Shown: positions 15,910 through 25,268, counted from the first letter of the stretch. The stretch: 64,000 nucleotides of DNA from JBFMDN01 sp040753915 (GCA_040753915.1 JBFMDN010000026.1:1-64000); one strand, 5' to 3'. Notes: a model not told the origin generated them from the letters alone. Numbers and translations: made by a program.

Positions 15910-16326
15910 ATGGCTGATCTCATACTCACCAAGCTGACTCTGGATCGAATAGATGAGATCCTGCAGTCTCTCTTGTCGGCGAGCGGTGCCCACACTGTTC
16001 TCCTTATCGACAAAGCTGGCCAGCTTATTAGCTTTCAAGGAAGCATGGATCAGGAGAAAGTTGCCTCACTGGCAGCATTGACCGCAGCCAATTATGGGGC
16101 GACGACGGCCATTGCTCGCCTGTTCGGAGAGGAAGAATTCACCCTGCTCTTTCACAAAGGAAAAGAGGAGAATATCCATTTTTCCAATGTGGGCGAAGAG
16201 TACCTGATGATCACGGTGTTCAACAATAATACGCATCTGGGCTTGGTCCGTTTGGAGGTGCGCAAGGGGCTCGAACAAATAGAGGCCATGTTTGCAGAGA
16301 ATTTGAGGCAGTGGTTCAATACGTAA
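15910..16326 (+). CDS. Roadblock/LC7 domain protein (MglB-like)
   Basis: 138 residues covering one roadblock/LC7 fold: LDEILQSLLSASGAHTVLLIDKAGQLIS, the AALTAANYGATTAIARLFGE helix, and the EYLMITVF-LGLVRLEV strands. In Myxococcus, MglB of this fold is the GTPase-activating partner of MglA. Here it lies 31 bases upstream of an MglA-like GTPase, so the same pairing is likely. AAGGGA precedes the ATG. Confidence 0.9.
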   Translation: MADLILTKLTLDRIDEILQSLLSASGAHTVLLIDKAGQLISFQGSMDQEKVASLAALTAANYGATTAIARLFGEEEFTLLFHKGKEENIHFSNVGEEYLMITVFNNNTHLGLVRLEVRKGLEQIEAMFAENLRQWFNT

Positions 16327-16357
16327 CCCAGGCGACTGACTGAGATAGGAAATTTCA

Positions 16358-16990
16358 ATGGCCATCATCAGCTTTCGTTCCGACGAAATTCATTGTAAGA
16401 TTGTATATTATGGGCCTGGAAGAGGTGGCAAAACCACAAATCTCATAACGATTCATAAGGCTCTCGGACACCAGGTGAGAGGAGAGCTACTTTCTATCGA
16501 CACGGCAGGAGACCGTACCCTCTTTTTTGATTTCTTGCCTATGGACCTGGGAAGCATAGGCAAGTTCAAGATAAAGATCTCCCTCTACACGGTCCCTGGC
16601 CAAGTTAGATACAATGACACCAGAAAACTAGTGCTCAAAGGTGTGGATGGAATTGTCTTTGTAGCTGATTCACTGGAGGCGCGCAGAAACAATAATCTGG
16701 AAAGCTTTCAGAATCTAGCAGAGAATCTCCAGGAGCAGGGCAAGACCGTTGAAGATATTCCGCTTGTTCTTCAGTACAACAAGAGAGACCTCGCTGGGAG
16801 CAAGGTAGCGCTCCTGCCGGTGGAAGAAATGGATCGCGATCTCAACCCCGAGAAGAAGTTTCCGTATTTTCCGGGGAGTGCTCTCAAAGGCGATGGAGTA
16901 CGGGAGACGTTCAAAAAGATCTGCATGATGACCGTGAGAGACGTCAGCGCTCGACTCCTGAAAGATCGAGGCATGAGTCTGACCGGATAG
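16358..16990 (+). CDS. MglA-like small Ras-family GTPase
   Basis: 210 residues. Nucleotide-site motifs are in order: P-loop GPGRGGKTT (19-27), the DTAGDRTLFFDFLP insertion typical of MglA, G3 as TVPGQ (78-82) with Gln 82 at the position of the catalytic Gln of Myxococcus MglA, NKRD (141-144), and a SAL G5 near residue 168. The protein should cycle between GTP and GDP in the cytoplasm, recruiting effectors to a cell pole or surface when GTP-bound. The neighbouring roadblock protein is the likely GAP. AGGAA precedes the ATG. Confidence 0.95.
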   Translation: MAIISFRSDEIHCKIVYYGPGRGGKTTNLITIHKALGHQVRGELLSIDTAGDRTLFFDFLPMDLGSIGKFKIKISLYTVPGQVRYNDTRKLVLKGVDGIVFVADSLEARRNNNLESFQNLAENLQEQGKTVEDIPLVLQYNKRDLAGSKVALLPVEEMDRDLNPEKKFPYFPGSALKGDGVRETFKKICMMTVRDVSARLLKDRGMSLTG

Positions 16991-17025
16991 GGATAGGGCG
17001 GTTGACACGGAGTCGGGAGATAACG

Positions 17026-18333
17026 GTGGCTCAAAAGATAGTACACAAGACACCCGAGGAACTCGAAGAGGCGGTAGGCAAGAAGATCGACGAGCTGTTC
17101 GGCGATGCGTTCGCCGAGGAGCCCGCTCCGGTGCCTCTTGAACAAGCCCCACCAGCGCGTGCAGAGGTTGCCAAGCCCAGGCCGAACGTCAAGCCTCCCA
17201 TGTCCGCGTCCCCGAGCGGTCCAGGCCGCGTCTCAAAGCCACAGCGGTCCGTCCCCCCAGTCCCGGCGGCCAGGCCGGCAACTGCCGGTCCGGCGGCGGG
17301 GAGACGGCCAGTGGGCATGGGGTTTGAGGATCTGGTCGAGCAGATGGACATTTTGCTCCTCGATCTGGAGTGGGAAGTCAGCACTGAATCCATCCATGGT
17401 CTCATGAGGAAATTCAAGGAACTGGAAACCTTTTTTCCCACTGATGGTCAGGCGAGGACGATTCTGGCAATGAACCAACGGGCATTGCGGAGGTTCAGCG
17501 GGCCAGATTCAGTCCCTCACCCCGTGCTGGTCAAGCTGCTCCAGGATAGTCTCACAGCCTTGAGACTCATCCAGACGTCACAGGGGAAGCGTGCTGGAGG
17601 AGAGACCCTGCTCGCCGGTATTTCGACCAGTTATCGGGAGATTATGGCTACTGCTGCTCCCCAGGCTCCAAAGGTCCGGGAACAGCGCCCTCCACAGGAG
17701 CCACGCCGCCCTCTGGGGTCTCTCGTCAAGGATATCGGATCCTCGGTGAGCTCGCTTCGGGAAGTAGGCCAGCGTCTGGCGCGAATTCTCGCTGTCTTGA
17801 GGCAAGGTGGGGATATGTCGATGGAAGAAATCGCCAGGCGGTTGACCACCTTAGAGCACTTGCTTTCCGACCGACTTGCTCAACTGTCGACGTTTCAAGA
17901 AGAGTTGCTCGTCGCAACCTCCCAGGGAGAGGTTGGCGCGCAGGACAGACCTGCCAGTAAAGCATCCGTCCCAGAAAGGCTGCTGATGGTATCATGGTGG
18001 GGAATGGGGGTGGCGATTCCATCCTCGTCCGTCGCCGCAATCTACCCCTTGGGCAAGGATCAAGCGGAGCAGTTCCTGGACAAGAGTGTCATCGTCATCG
18101 GGTCACACCAGTTGACCAGGCTTCCCCTGAAGAAGCCAGAAGTTAATCAGAAGGCAAGGGTATTACCGACCCTGCTTATTCACCTTTCCCATCAGGGGAA
18201 GAACTGTTTTTTCCTTGCCGATAGGCTCATGGGGCTTCGTGAGCTTGCCGCGGGAACAGATCTTTCCTCGCAGTCTCGTATCAAGATTGGAGCCAATTCT
18301 TACGTGATCCTGAAACCGGCGATGATCCGTTGA
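17026..18333 (+). CDS. Pro-rich protein with CheW-like C-terminal domain
   Basis: 435 residues from GTG 17026, with GGGAG 6 bases upstream (a TTG at 17002 is less likely). The N-terminus is a short helix (KTPEELEEAVGKKIDELFGDAF) followed by a Pro/Ala-rich linker (about 40-95), a helical region (about 100-200), a second linker, a coiled coil (about 235-300), and a C-terminal part (about 315-430) whose strand pattern, LLMVSWWGMGVAIPSSSVAAIYP to GANSYVILKP, resembles CheW. If correct, it would scaffold a kinase or receptor. It sits 35 bases after the MglA gene and 25 before the kinase gene, so it may be the GTPase effector. No firm family match from reading alone. Confidence 0.7.
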   Translation: MAQKIVHKTPEELEEAVGKKIDELFGDAFAEEPAPVPLEQAPPARAEVAKPRPNVKPPMSASPSGPGRVSKPQRSVPPVPAARPATAGPAAGRRPVGMGFEDLVEQMDILLLDLEWEVSTESIHGLMRKFKELETFFPTDGQARTILAMNQRALRRFSGPDSVPHPVLVKLLQDSLTALRLIQTSQGKRAGGETLLAGISTSYREIMATAAPQAPKVREQRPPQEPRRPLGSLVKDIGSSVSSLREVGQRLARILAVLRQGGDMSMEEIARRLTTLEHLLSDRLAQLSTFQEELLVATSQGEVGAQDRPASKASVPERLLMVSWWGMGVAIPSSSVAAIYPLGKDQAEQFLDKSVIVIGSHQLTRLPLKKPEVNQKARVLPTLLIHLSHQGKNCFFLADRLMGLRELAAGTDLSSQSRIKIGANSYVILKPAMIR

Positions 18334-18358
18334 GAACTTTGAGGCTGAAGACAAGAGT

Positions 18359-20149
18359 ATGACCGTCCAGGGCAAAGAGCCACCGGCCAAGAGAATCCGA
18401 CAGAGGATCTTCGAGCCGGTCGCATTTGGTCGCTATTGCCTCATTGACCAGATCTCAAAGGGGGGCATGTCGGACATTTTCTTGGCCAAATTGATAGGGG
18501 CAAACGGATTCCAGAAGCCTGTCGTGATCAAGAAGCTCCTGCCTGAGTACGCCTCGAAACCCAGCTTCGTGAAACGATTCCTCAATGAGGCAAAGACTCT
18601 CGCACGGCTCAATCATTCCAACGTGGCACAGATATTCGACATGGGGGTGATTGGGGGAGAGTATTATATCTCTCTGGAGTATATTGAAGGTCGCAACGTT
18701 GCCCATGTAGTCTCCAAGGCTGTTAAGTCGAACCGCCTGCCTTCACTGGATTTCGTGCTGCATGTGGTCATGGAGCTGGGGCGGGGACTGGCCCATGTCC
18801 ACCGTAAGCGAGGAGAATCTGGTGAGAATCTCATGCTCGTTCATCAGGACATAAATTCATTTAATGTTATGGTGTCTTACGAGGCAGAAGTAAAAATCAT
18901 CGACTTTGGGATAGCCCAGATTTTCCTCGACAAACAAGACTCGGAAGAGATGCCCGTAGCAGGCAAGCTGCTTTACTTCTCTCCGGAGCAACTTCAGAGA
19001 AAGCCGCTTGACCGCCGCGTGGATGTGTATGGGGTCGGTGTGCTCATGTATGAGCTCTTGACCGGCCAAAGATTGGTAGATCACCGGGAGACCATTGCCG
19101 ATACTGTGCGGGCAATTCTCGAGATTGACGTGAATCAAAAGGTGGGGAGTGACCCAAAGATCCCGGATCAACTGAAGCCGATTCTCATGAAGGCCATGGC
19201 CTTCGATCCCGAAAAGAGATACGGCTGGATGGAGGAAATGATACGGGATATCAAGGCCGTGATCCGGTCGTCCATGCTGGAAATGGATCTGTTCGAGATC
19301 TCGGCTTACATGAAGGAACAGTTTCATCGGGAAATACTCCTCGATCGTCGGCGCTTGCGAAAACTCATGTCCCAGGAGCCGGTTGCGACCGTAAGGGGCA
19401 AGAGCAGGTCGTGGCAGCCTCACTTGACGATCTCGGGTCATGATTCCCTCCTTCGCCCGGAAGAAGAGCCCCTTGAAGTTTCATCGTGGCCTTTCGCTGA
19501 GCCCACAGCCACTGATGAACAGTGGGCGAAGCCTGGCGGTAAGCCCCTCGCGTTCCGAAGAGGAGAGCACATTTTTCGCCAGGGGGATCCCGGAAGAGAC
19601 GTCCTTATAATCCTGAGAGGTGCAGTCCGCATATTCATCTCTGTTCAGGGGGTGGAACAAACGCTTGCAATCCTCAAAGAAGGTGATTTCTTTGGGGAAT
19701 CCGCAATAATCGGCGAGTTTCAGAGGGCCTCCAATGCTGTGGCGCACGAGGATTGCGAGCTGGCTTCCATCGATCGGGACGAATTTACGCAATTGTTCAA
19801 CAGTGAGCTGTCCCTGAAAGTAGCAGTGAACCTTGTTCAGAAATTACGGGATTGCTGCTCTATCCTCGAGGGTTCGCTGCTACAGGACACTCTTTCTCGT
19901 CTCATCTTCGGCTTGCTCTATTTGCAGCGGACACGCAACTGGCAAAATGGAGCCGACATCGACTTGGCGCGACTCAAAGAGATGTTTCGCCTCAACGATA
20001 CAGGTCAGTTGAAGAAGTACTTGAGGAAGCTGGAAACGTTGAATGCTGTTCAAACCGAGGAAGGTCATGTACGGATCAAGAGCTCGGAAACCCTCGAGAG
20101 CATCTTGCATGTGCTGCGGGGCGATGGGAAATTCTTCTTGAAGTGGTGA
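18359..20149 (+). CDS. Ser/Thr protein kinase fused to cNMP-binding and winged-helix domains
   Basis: 596 residues in three parts. Kinase (about 22-305): Gly loop SKGGMSDIF, VVIKK with Lys 58, Glu 78, HQD at 162-164 (HRD variant with catalytic Asp 164), DFG 182-184, SPE in place of APE. A linker (about 310-390). A cyclic-nucleotide-binding domain (about 395-505) with FRQGD and the phosphate-cassette-like GES...R (Gly 446, Glu 447, Arg 456). A C-terminal Crp-like winged helix (about 508-590: LARLKEMFRLNDTGQLKKYLRKLETLNAV region). So a complete CRP/FNR-like module is attached to a kinase. It should phosphorylate Ser/Thr targets under control of a small ligand, and might bind DNA. Last of the five tightly spaced signalling genes. 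Confidence 0.9.
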   Translation: MTVQGKEPPAKRIRQRIFEPVAFGRYCLIDQISKGGMSDIFLAKLIGANGFQKPVVIKKLLPEYASKPSFVKRFLNEAKTLARLNHSNVAQIFDMGVIGGEYYISLEYIEGRNVAHVVSKAVKSNRLPSLDFVLHVVMELGRGLAHVHRKRGESGENLMLVHQDINSFNVMVSYEAEVKIIDFGIAQIFLDKQDSEEMPVAGKLLYFSPEQLQRKPLDRRVDVYGVGVLMYELLTGQRLVDHRETIADTVRAILEIDVNQKVGSDPKIPDQLKPILMKAMAFDPEKRYGWMEEMIRDIKAVIRSSMLEMDLFEISAYMKEQFHREILLDRRRLRKLMSQEPVATVRGKSRSWQPHLTISGHDSLLRPEEEPLEVSSWPFAEPTATDEQWAKPGGKPLAFRRGEHIFRQGDPGRDVLIILRGAVRIFISVQGVEQTLAILKEGDFFGESAIIGEFQRASNAVAHEDCELASIDRDEFTQLFNSELSLKVAVNLVQKLRDCCSILEGSLLQDTLSRLIFGLLYLQRTRNWQNGADIDLARLKEMFRLNDTGQLKKYLRKLETLNAVQTEEGHVRIKSSETLESILHVLRGDGKFFLKW

Positions 20150-20203
20150 TCGCTGTCTGACAAGTTTCGTCATGGCAGATTCTGAACCGTGTGAGGAAAA
20201 CGC

Positions 20204-20932
20204 ATGAAGGTTATCGTCATAAATGCTGCTCCTCGGATGGAAGCAGGAAATACGCAGATGGTCCTGACTCCATTTCTCGTGGGCATCCGTCATGCCGGCG
20301 GTCAGGTCGATATGGTCTCCCTTGGCAGCCACAAAATCGAGCCCTGTCAAGGGTGCTTCACCTGCTATGCCGCAACCCCGGGGGAGTGCATCCACCAAGA
20401 CGACATGCCGGCATTGGTGGAGAGGGTTCAAGCCGCGGACATGATGATACTTGCTACTCCCGTATATCTCGACGGTATGACATCCCTCGCAAAGGTCTTT
20501 GTCGATAGGTTGGTTGTGTTCCTGGATCCTCATTTCGAGGAGGACGAAGAAGGCATGCGACACCCATTGCGGAAGAAGTTCCCAAGTCGTCTCTTCCTGG
20601 TATCGGTATGCGGTTACCCGGGCTTGCACAATTTCGATCCCTTGCTTGCTCACGTGAGGCGTATAGCTCGGAACTTTCACACCGAATTTGCCGGAGCATT
20701 GTTACGGCCGGCAGTATTCTCCCTCTTGCTGAATCGCAAGTATCCTGACCGTGTTCGGGAGGTTATGGACTCTATCAGACGGGCCGGTGAAGAGCTCGTG
20801 CGGGAAGGGAAGGTGTCGTCTCCCACATCTGATGCCGTAGCCGTCGACATTTGCAGCAACCGTGAGCTCATGGTCACGGCAAACGCGTACTGGGATCGGG
20901 AGCTTGAGAAATCGCGCGACCAGCCTGCATGA
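20204..20932 (+). CDS. NADPH-dependent FMN reductase / iron-sulfur flavoprotein family
   Basis: 242 residues, flavodoxin-like fold. N-terminal strand MKVIVINAAPR leads into the FMN phosphate loop, then CQGCFTCYAATPGEC (from residue 49), the Cys cluster that holds a 4Fe-4S cluster in archaeal iron-sulfur flavoproteins, and ATPVYLDGMTSLAK, the isoalloxazine loop. The C-terminal ~80 residues are helical. It is a cytoplasmic redox enzyme of unknown partner. GAGGAA precedes the ATG. Its stop overlaps the next start by 4 bases (ATGA), so both are translated together. Confidence 0.85.
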   Translation: MKVIVINAAPRMEAGNTQMVLTPFLVGIRHAGGQVDMVSLGSHKIEPCQGCFTCYAATPGECIHQDDMPALVERVQAADMMILATPVYLDGMTSLAKVFVDRLVVFLDPHFEEDEEGMRHPLRKKFPSRLFLVSVCGYPGLHNFDPLLAHVRRIARNFHTEFAGALLRPAVFSLLLNRKYPDRVREVMDSIRRAGEELVREGKVSSPTSDAVAVDICSNRELMVTANAYWDRELEKSRDQPA

Positions 20933-23145
20933 CGTATTCCTCGGCCACAGATTGCGGCAAGAGAGGCATTGACGAGCGCACGGCTACGGGGAGAGTTGTG
21001 GCGGATGCCATGGTGGAAGGCTCCACTGCGACCGAGCCCGTAAAGGGAACGGAATGGCAGCGGTTCCGGGACATTCCAGGCCTTGCTCCTTTCCGCTATA
21101 CGGTTGTCCGAGTCCTCGTGTGCCTTTTGGTTGCATTCCATTGTTCACGCGTCACAGCAGGTGGAATACTTCACGTTTTTCCACCGGAGCTCAAGGATCG
21201 CCTCTATGCTGTGGCGCGCCCCACCGTGACGTTTTCTCGCACACTGGTCACCGTTTCGGATTCCCTGATCGAGTGGCGAGTCGAGCAGACATTCTTCAAT
21301 GACAATGAATTTCCTCTCCAGGCTCTGTACATCCTGCCAGTGGAAGGGGAAGATTTCTATCGGAAGCCCTTAGCAAAAATTGACGGGACCCCCGTCGATG
21401 CGGCCGTTGTGCCGTGGGATGAGCTCTTTCCTACCTTAAAGGAGTGTACGGAAGCCATCCAGGATCCTGCCCTCTTGTCACTGGCAGGCAAGACCGTGCT
21501 CCTCATACGTCCTTTGACCATAGGAATCAGAGACCAGAAGACCTTCCGCATCGAGTTTACCCAGGCCAATCCAGCTCGAGACGACAATTTGTTGATCACG
21601 GTTCCGCTCGACGGCGAGAGATATGCGCTTGCCCCTGTGCCGAAACTGGAGGTCAAGGTCAGGTTCAAGATGTCGCAGCCTGTCCGCAGTATCTTTTCTG
21701 CTACCCATTATTTGACTACGCTCCGAGAGAGCCCGACCCGTTGTCTTGTGACTTTGGAGACACAGAGTGAGCGAGTCAAAGACGACTTTCGCCTCTTGAC
21801 AACGTTTTCCGGCACCGATCTAAATGTTAGCGCTTTTTTCCACAAGTTACCGGGCAAGGAGGGGGCGTGCATGCTGCTGGTGGAGCCGCCTCTGCGGAAG
21901 GCTGGACCCAAGCTCCAGAAAGACGTGGTCATCGCCCTCGATTGTTCGGGGAGCATGAGCGGGCAAGCCCTGGAATCGGTTAAGGCAGCCGTGATTTCCG
22001 TGCTGGCCAGCCTCGGTGAGACAGACAGGTTCAACGTCGTAACCATACGTACCCAGACCGATTCCTTCGCGCAGAAACTGCTCCCGGCTACTCGTCAAAA
22101 TGTGGCTTCTGCGGTCAGGTTCATCAACTCACAAAAAAGCGAAGGTGGTACCGATCTTTACAACGGGCTGAGAGCAGCGCTGGAACATTTTCGTTCGAGG
22201 GAGCGGACAGCTATCCTCATCCTTGTGAGTGATGGCAAGAGCACCGTGGGTATCAACAAACCCCAGGTGATTGTCACGGATGTGGAGAGCCACAACAAGG
22301 CCAGGGCACGAATATTTGCTCTCGCCGTGGGGAAGCAGGCCGATATTTCTCTGTTGGATAGACTGGCCGCGGCCACCAGGGGAAGCTCGCTCCATCTGCC
22401 GGAGGTGGAGGACACCAGTGAAGCAGTACGTCGATTCCTCAGTCAGGTCTCTCCGCCGAGTGTCGCTGACATTTCTGTACGGTGCTCTCACATCTCCCCG
22501 GAAGATGTCCTCCCAACGCCGGTTCCTGACCTTTTCGGACAAGAAAGCTTAGTTGTTCTGGGAACATACAATGTTTCTCGGGATACCGAGGGAGAGCTGA
22601 GGGTGAAAGGCAAGGTAAGTGGACGGAGTGTCCAGGTCACCAAGAGCGTGGTTTTGCCAGACGCTCAACCCCAACACGCTCATATTCCCCGTATCTGGGC
22701 GATGCGCCGCATAGCTCACCTGTGCGACCAGATTCAGCTCAAGGGACCTTCGCCAGAACTGACCGCGAAGATAACAGCGCTCGCCGATCAGTTCGGCTTT
22801 CTGGTTCCCGACCTGACGCCTTTGACAGCTATTCCGTACGGGGCTGGAATTGAAAGCAGAGCTTCAGGAAGGCTGCTGTGGAAATATAAGACGTCCTGCG
22901 TCCCATCGGACGTTTTGTCGGACAAGGCCAGAATCATTGAAGACAAGGTTTTCCTCATCCAGGGACGAACCTGGATCGACAGGGACTACCAACCTTCCCT
23001 CCCTACTACGAAAATTAGATTTCTGAGCCCTCAGTATTTCTCACTACTTAAAGGGGACCCTCGAATAGGGCGTTACCTGGCCCTCGGTTCGAACGTGATA
23101 TTTGTGAAAGATGCAATGGCGTACAAGATCGTTGCCGAGCAGTAA
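20929..23145 (+). CDS. VIT and von Willebrand factor A domain protein
   Basis: 738 residues. A hydrophobic signal/anchor (about 58-78) precedes a VIT domain (about 90-215: VEQTFFNDNEFPLQALYILPVEGEDF-type strands) and a vWA domain (about 340-515) with an intact MIDAS: DCSGSMSG, the Thr in GGTDLYNG, and the Asp of LVSDGKSTVG. The last ~200 residues are beta-rich, ending with FLVPDLTPL and YRIV-like strands. The order VIT-vWA is that of inter-alpha-trypsin inhibitor heavy chains; bacterial members are surface or periplasmic and bind metal-dependent protein ligands. The ATG overlaps the flavoprotein stop; ATG 21010 would give a shorter leader before the anchor. Confidence 0.88.
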   Translation: MTYSSATDCGKRGIDERTATGRVVADAMVEGSTATEPVKGTEWQRFRDIPGLAPFRYTVVRVLVCLLVAFHCSRVTAGGILHVFPPELKDRLYAVARPTVTFSRTLVTVSDSLIEWRVEQTFFNDNEFPLQALYILPVEGEDFYRKPLAKIDGTPVDAAVVPWDELFPTLKECTEAIQDPALLSLAGKTVLLIRPLTIGIRDQKTFRIEFTQANPARDDNLLITVPLDGERYALAPVPKLEVKVRFKMSQPVRSIFSATHYLTTLRESPTRCLVTLETQSERVKDDFRLLTTFSGTDLNVSAFFHKLPGKEGACMLLVEPPLRKAGPKLQKDVVIALDCSGSMSGQALESVKAAVISVLASLGETDRFNVVTIRTQTDSFAQKLLPATRQNVASAVRFINSQKSEGGTDLYNGLRAALEHFRSRERTAILILVSDGKSTVGINKPQVIVTDVESHNKARARIFALAVGKQADISLLDRLAAATRGSSLHLPEVEDTSEAVRRFLSQVSPPSVADISVRCSHISPEDVLPTPVPDLFGQESLVVLGTYNVSRDTEGELRVKGKVSGRSVQVTKSVVLPDAQPQHAHIPRIWAMRRIAHLCDQIQLKGPSPELTAKITALADQFGFLVPDLTPLTAIPYGAGIESRASGRLLWKYKTSCVPSDVLSDKARIIEDKVFLIQGRTWIDRDYQPSLPTTKIRFLSPQYFSLLKGDPRIGRYLALGSNVIFVKDAMAYKIVAEQ

Positions 23146-23177
23146 GGGGGGCGTTCCTCTCGAAAGTGCGGCCTGAA

Positions 23178-25268
23178 TTACACGAGGGGAGACCTCAGCA
23201 GCAAGGTCATGGCCTCATCGGCAGTGTCGGCTAACTCCGGCATGTGGTCCTTCAGCGAGCGGACTTGCCGAAGATGATCGGCGGTTCTCAGCATGAGCAT
23301 GGCCAGATCCCCTTCATCAGCACCAACATGGTTGGCTAACTCTTCCCATTCGACTCCGTCAGCCCACATATAGACTGCCGCAGCAGGCCAAAACATGATC
23401 GGCGGCGGGTCAAAGCCCCGAGAAATCATAAAGCGGACCACCGGCTTGAGTTTGCCCATCATCCGTCTGAATCTGTTCCACAAGTGGCGAGTCTCTTCCC
23501 ATAGGGGTCTGCTGATCAGCACTTCCTTTTCTTTATCCGTGGCAAAGGGAGCAATAAGCGCTGCAAGGTCTTGTGCGTTGCGTCCTGAGTATTCTCCCGA
23601 GCGTATCAATTCCGCGATGAGCAGGGGATGGTCGAGCCTCAATTGAGCGGCCCACTTCCCGTCCTCGGTGGGAGTGCATTCGTCCTCAATGTATCCAAGC
23701 TCACCGAGCAGACTCAGGTGGTTATAGAAATCTCTCAAGAGTTTCGTGTGGGCTTTTTCGGCCCGTTTCGGACTCTCGTGGAAAGCGCCGAACGAGAGTC
23801 TCAGAAGCTGTTCGATTCCTTCGAGATCGTGGGAGAGGAGCAAGTTGAGGACCATGGAGAAATTCACCGTGATCCTCGACTTGAGCGGCTCGGGTTCCGA
23901 AAGCACCAGCTCTTTGACGAGAGGAATGTCGAGATGTTTTCCCGGAATGACGAGCATGAACCCCACGTTGTCCATGCCGCGACGGCCCGCCCTTCCTGAC
24001 ATCTGGTGGAGATCTGTCGCTGTCATGTCAACAAAGCTTCGCCCGTTGAACCGGTCACTCTGCAAAAGGACCACCGTCCGTGCAGGAAAGTTCACCCCTG
24101 CCGCGACCGTGCTTGTGGAAAATATGACCTCGATGTACCCAAGAACCATCATGCGCTCGATGAGCAACCGCCAGCCGGGCAGTTGACCCGCGTGATGAGA
24201 TCCGGCGCGACAGTGCAAAAGCTGGGAAAGCTGCTTGTGGTTCTCCAGTTCTGCCTGACCCCCGATCTGTTTTTCGACCGCGTGAACGAAGCCATCTTCG
24301 TCGGGGAGCTTGGGAGATGGCTCGAGGGCTCGAAGGGCCCTGTCACATTCGGCTCGTGATTTCAGAAACACAATGGCTGGCAGGAGATCGAACTGCCTGA
24401 GAGTATCCACGATAGTGGGAATATCAATTTCCTGTTCGTGGGTGGTTTTTTTTCGGCGCCTGGCCGCTCGCGCGATTTCGGCCGCTTCAGAATGTAGGCG
24501 TGCCCCCCGCAAGAACGGAGTAACGTGGCCATCGGGCGTTAGAAAGAGGACATGAAGAGGCACCGGACGGACGCGGCTCTCTACCACTTCGCATGCTGTC
24601 CCCCGAATGTGCGCCAGCCATCTGGCGATCTCCCGGGCATTGGGAATTGTTGCAGAAAGGAGGAGAAGCCGCACTCGGCTAGGCAGATAGATCAACACTT
24701 CTTCCCAGACAACACCTCTATCAGGGTCCCCCAGATAGTGAGCTTCATCAAGGATGACAAGGTCCACATCCAGATCTCTGCCTTCTTGCATGCTGTCATA
24801 TAGCTGATTCCGCAGAATCTCCGTGGTCCCTACAATGACAGGAGCGTCAGGGTTCTCCTTGCGATCCCCAGTGAGAATGCCAACGAGCTCACCGCCCAAC
24901 GCTTCCCCAAACTCAGCATACTTGGCGTTGGAAAGGGCTTTCAGCGGAGTTGCGTACCACACGCGTTGTCTGCGTGCGAGGGCCTTACGAGTGGCTTCGA
25001 GCGCTATCCACGTTTTCCCGGAACCTGTTGGAGCGCTCACCACCACATCCGTGCGTAACACTAGCTTGACGGCTTCCACTTGGAACGGATCCGGCCTAAA
25101 CGGTTCGGGTGCGGGTCTTCCTATATTCTGAAGGAGTGTCCGGGCCTCTTTGTGGAGCCGTGGAGGTGCTTTTGTTTCCTGAGCCTGACGTGGGGCTCTT
25201 ATTACTTTTCTTCGGGGAGCCGGTTTTCTTACCGGCCGCCTCCTCTTCTTAGACTCAAACGCTTCCAT
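23178..25268 (-). CDS. Ski2-like DEAD/DEAH-box helicase
   Basis: 696 residues. Walker A APTGSGKT (about 83-90), DEAH (about residue 175), SAT motif III, and HQMSGRAGRRGMDN motif VI are all present; the RAGRRG form is the mark of the Ski2/Mtr4/Hel308 group. The N-terminus is very basic (KKRRRPVRKPAPRRK), the C-terminal ~200 residues are helical and could be a winged-helix/ratchet region. It probably unwinds RNA or DNA with ATP. The ATG at 25268 is preferred because the extension to 25334 (CGCPPCHSV) does not look coding; neither has a good ribosome site. It converges on the VIT-vWA gene. Confidence 0.88.
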   Translation of the reverse strand: MEAFESKKRRRPVRKPAPRRKVIRAPRQAQETKAPPRLHKEARTLLQNIGRPAPEPFRPDPFQVEAVKLVLRTDVVVSAPTGSGKTWIALEATRKALARRQRVWYATPLKALSNAKYAEFGEALGGELVGILTGDRKENPDAPVIVGTTEILRNQLYDSMQEGRDLDVDLVILDEAHYLGDPDRGVVWEEVLIYLPSRVRLLLLSATIPNAREIARWLAHIRGTACEVVESRVRPVPLHVLFLTPDGHVTPFLRGARLHSEAAEIARAARRRKKTTHEQEIDIPTIVDTLRQFDLLPAIVFLKSRAECDRALRALEPSPKLPDEDGFVHAVEKQIGGQAELENHKQLSQLLHCRAGSHHAGQLPGWRLLIERMMVLGYIEVIFSTSTVAAGVNFPARTVVLLQSDRFNGRSFVDMTATDLHQMSGRAGRRGMDNVGFMLVIPGKHLDIPLVKELVLSEPEPLKSRITVNFSMVLNLLLSHDLEGIEQLLRLSFGAFHESPKRAEKAHTKLLRDFYNHLSLLGELGYIEDECTPTEDGKWAAQLRLDHPLLIAELIRSGEYSGRNAQDLAALIAPFATDKEKEVLISRPLWEETRHLWNRFRRMMGKLKPVVRFMISRGFDPPPIMFWPAAAVYMWADGVEWEELANHVGADEGDLAMLMLRTADHLRQVRSLKDHMPELADTADEAMTLLLRSPLV

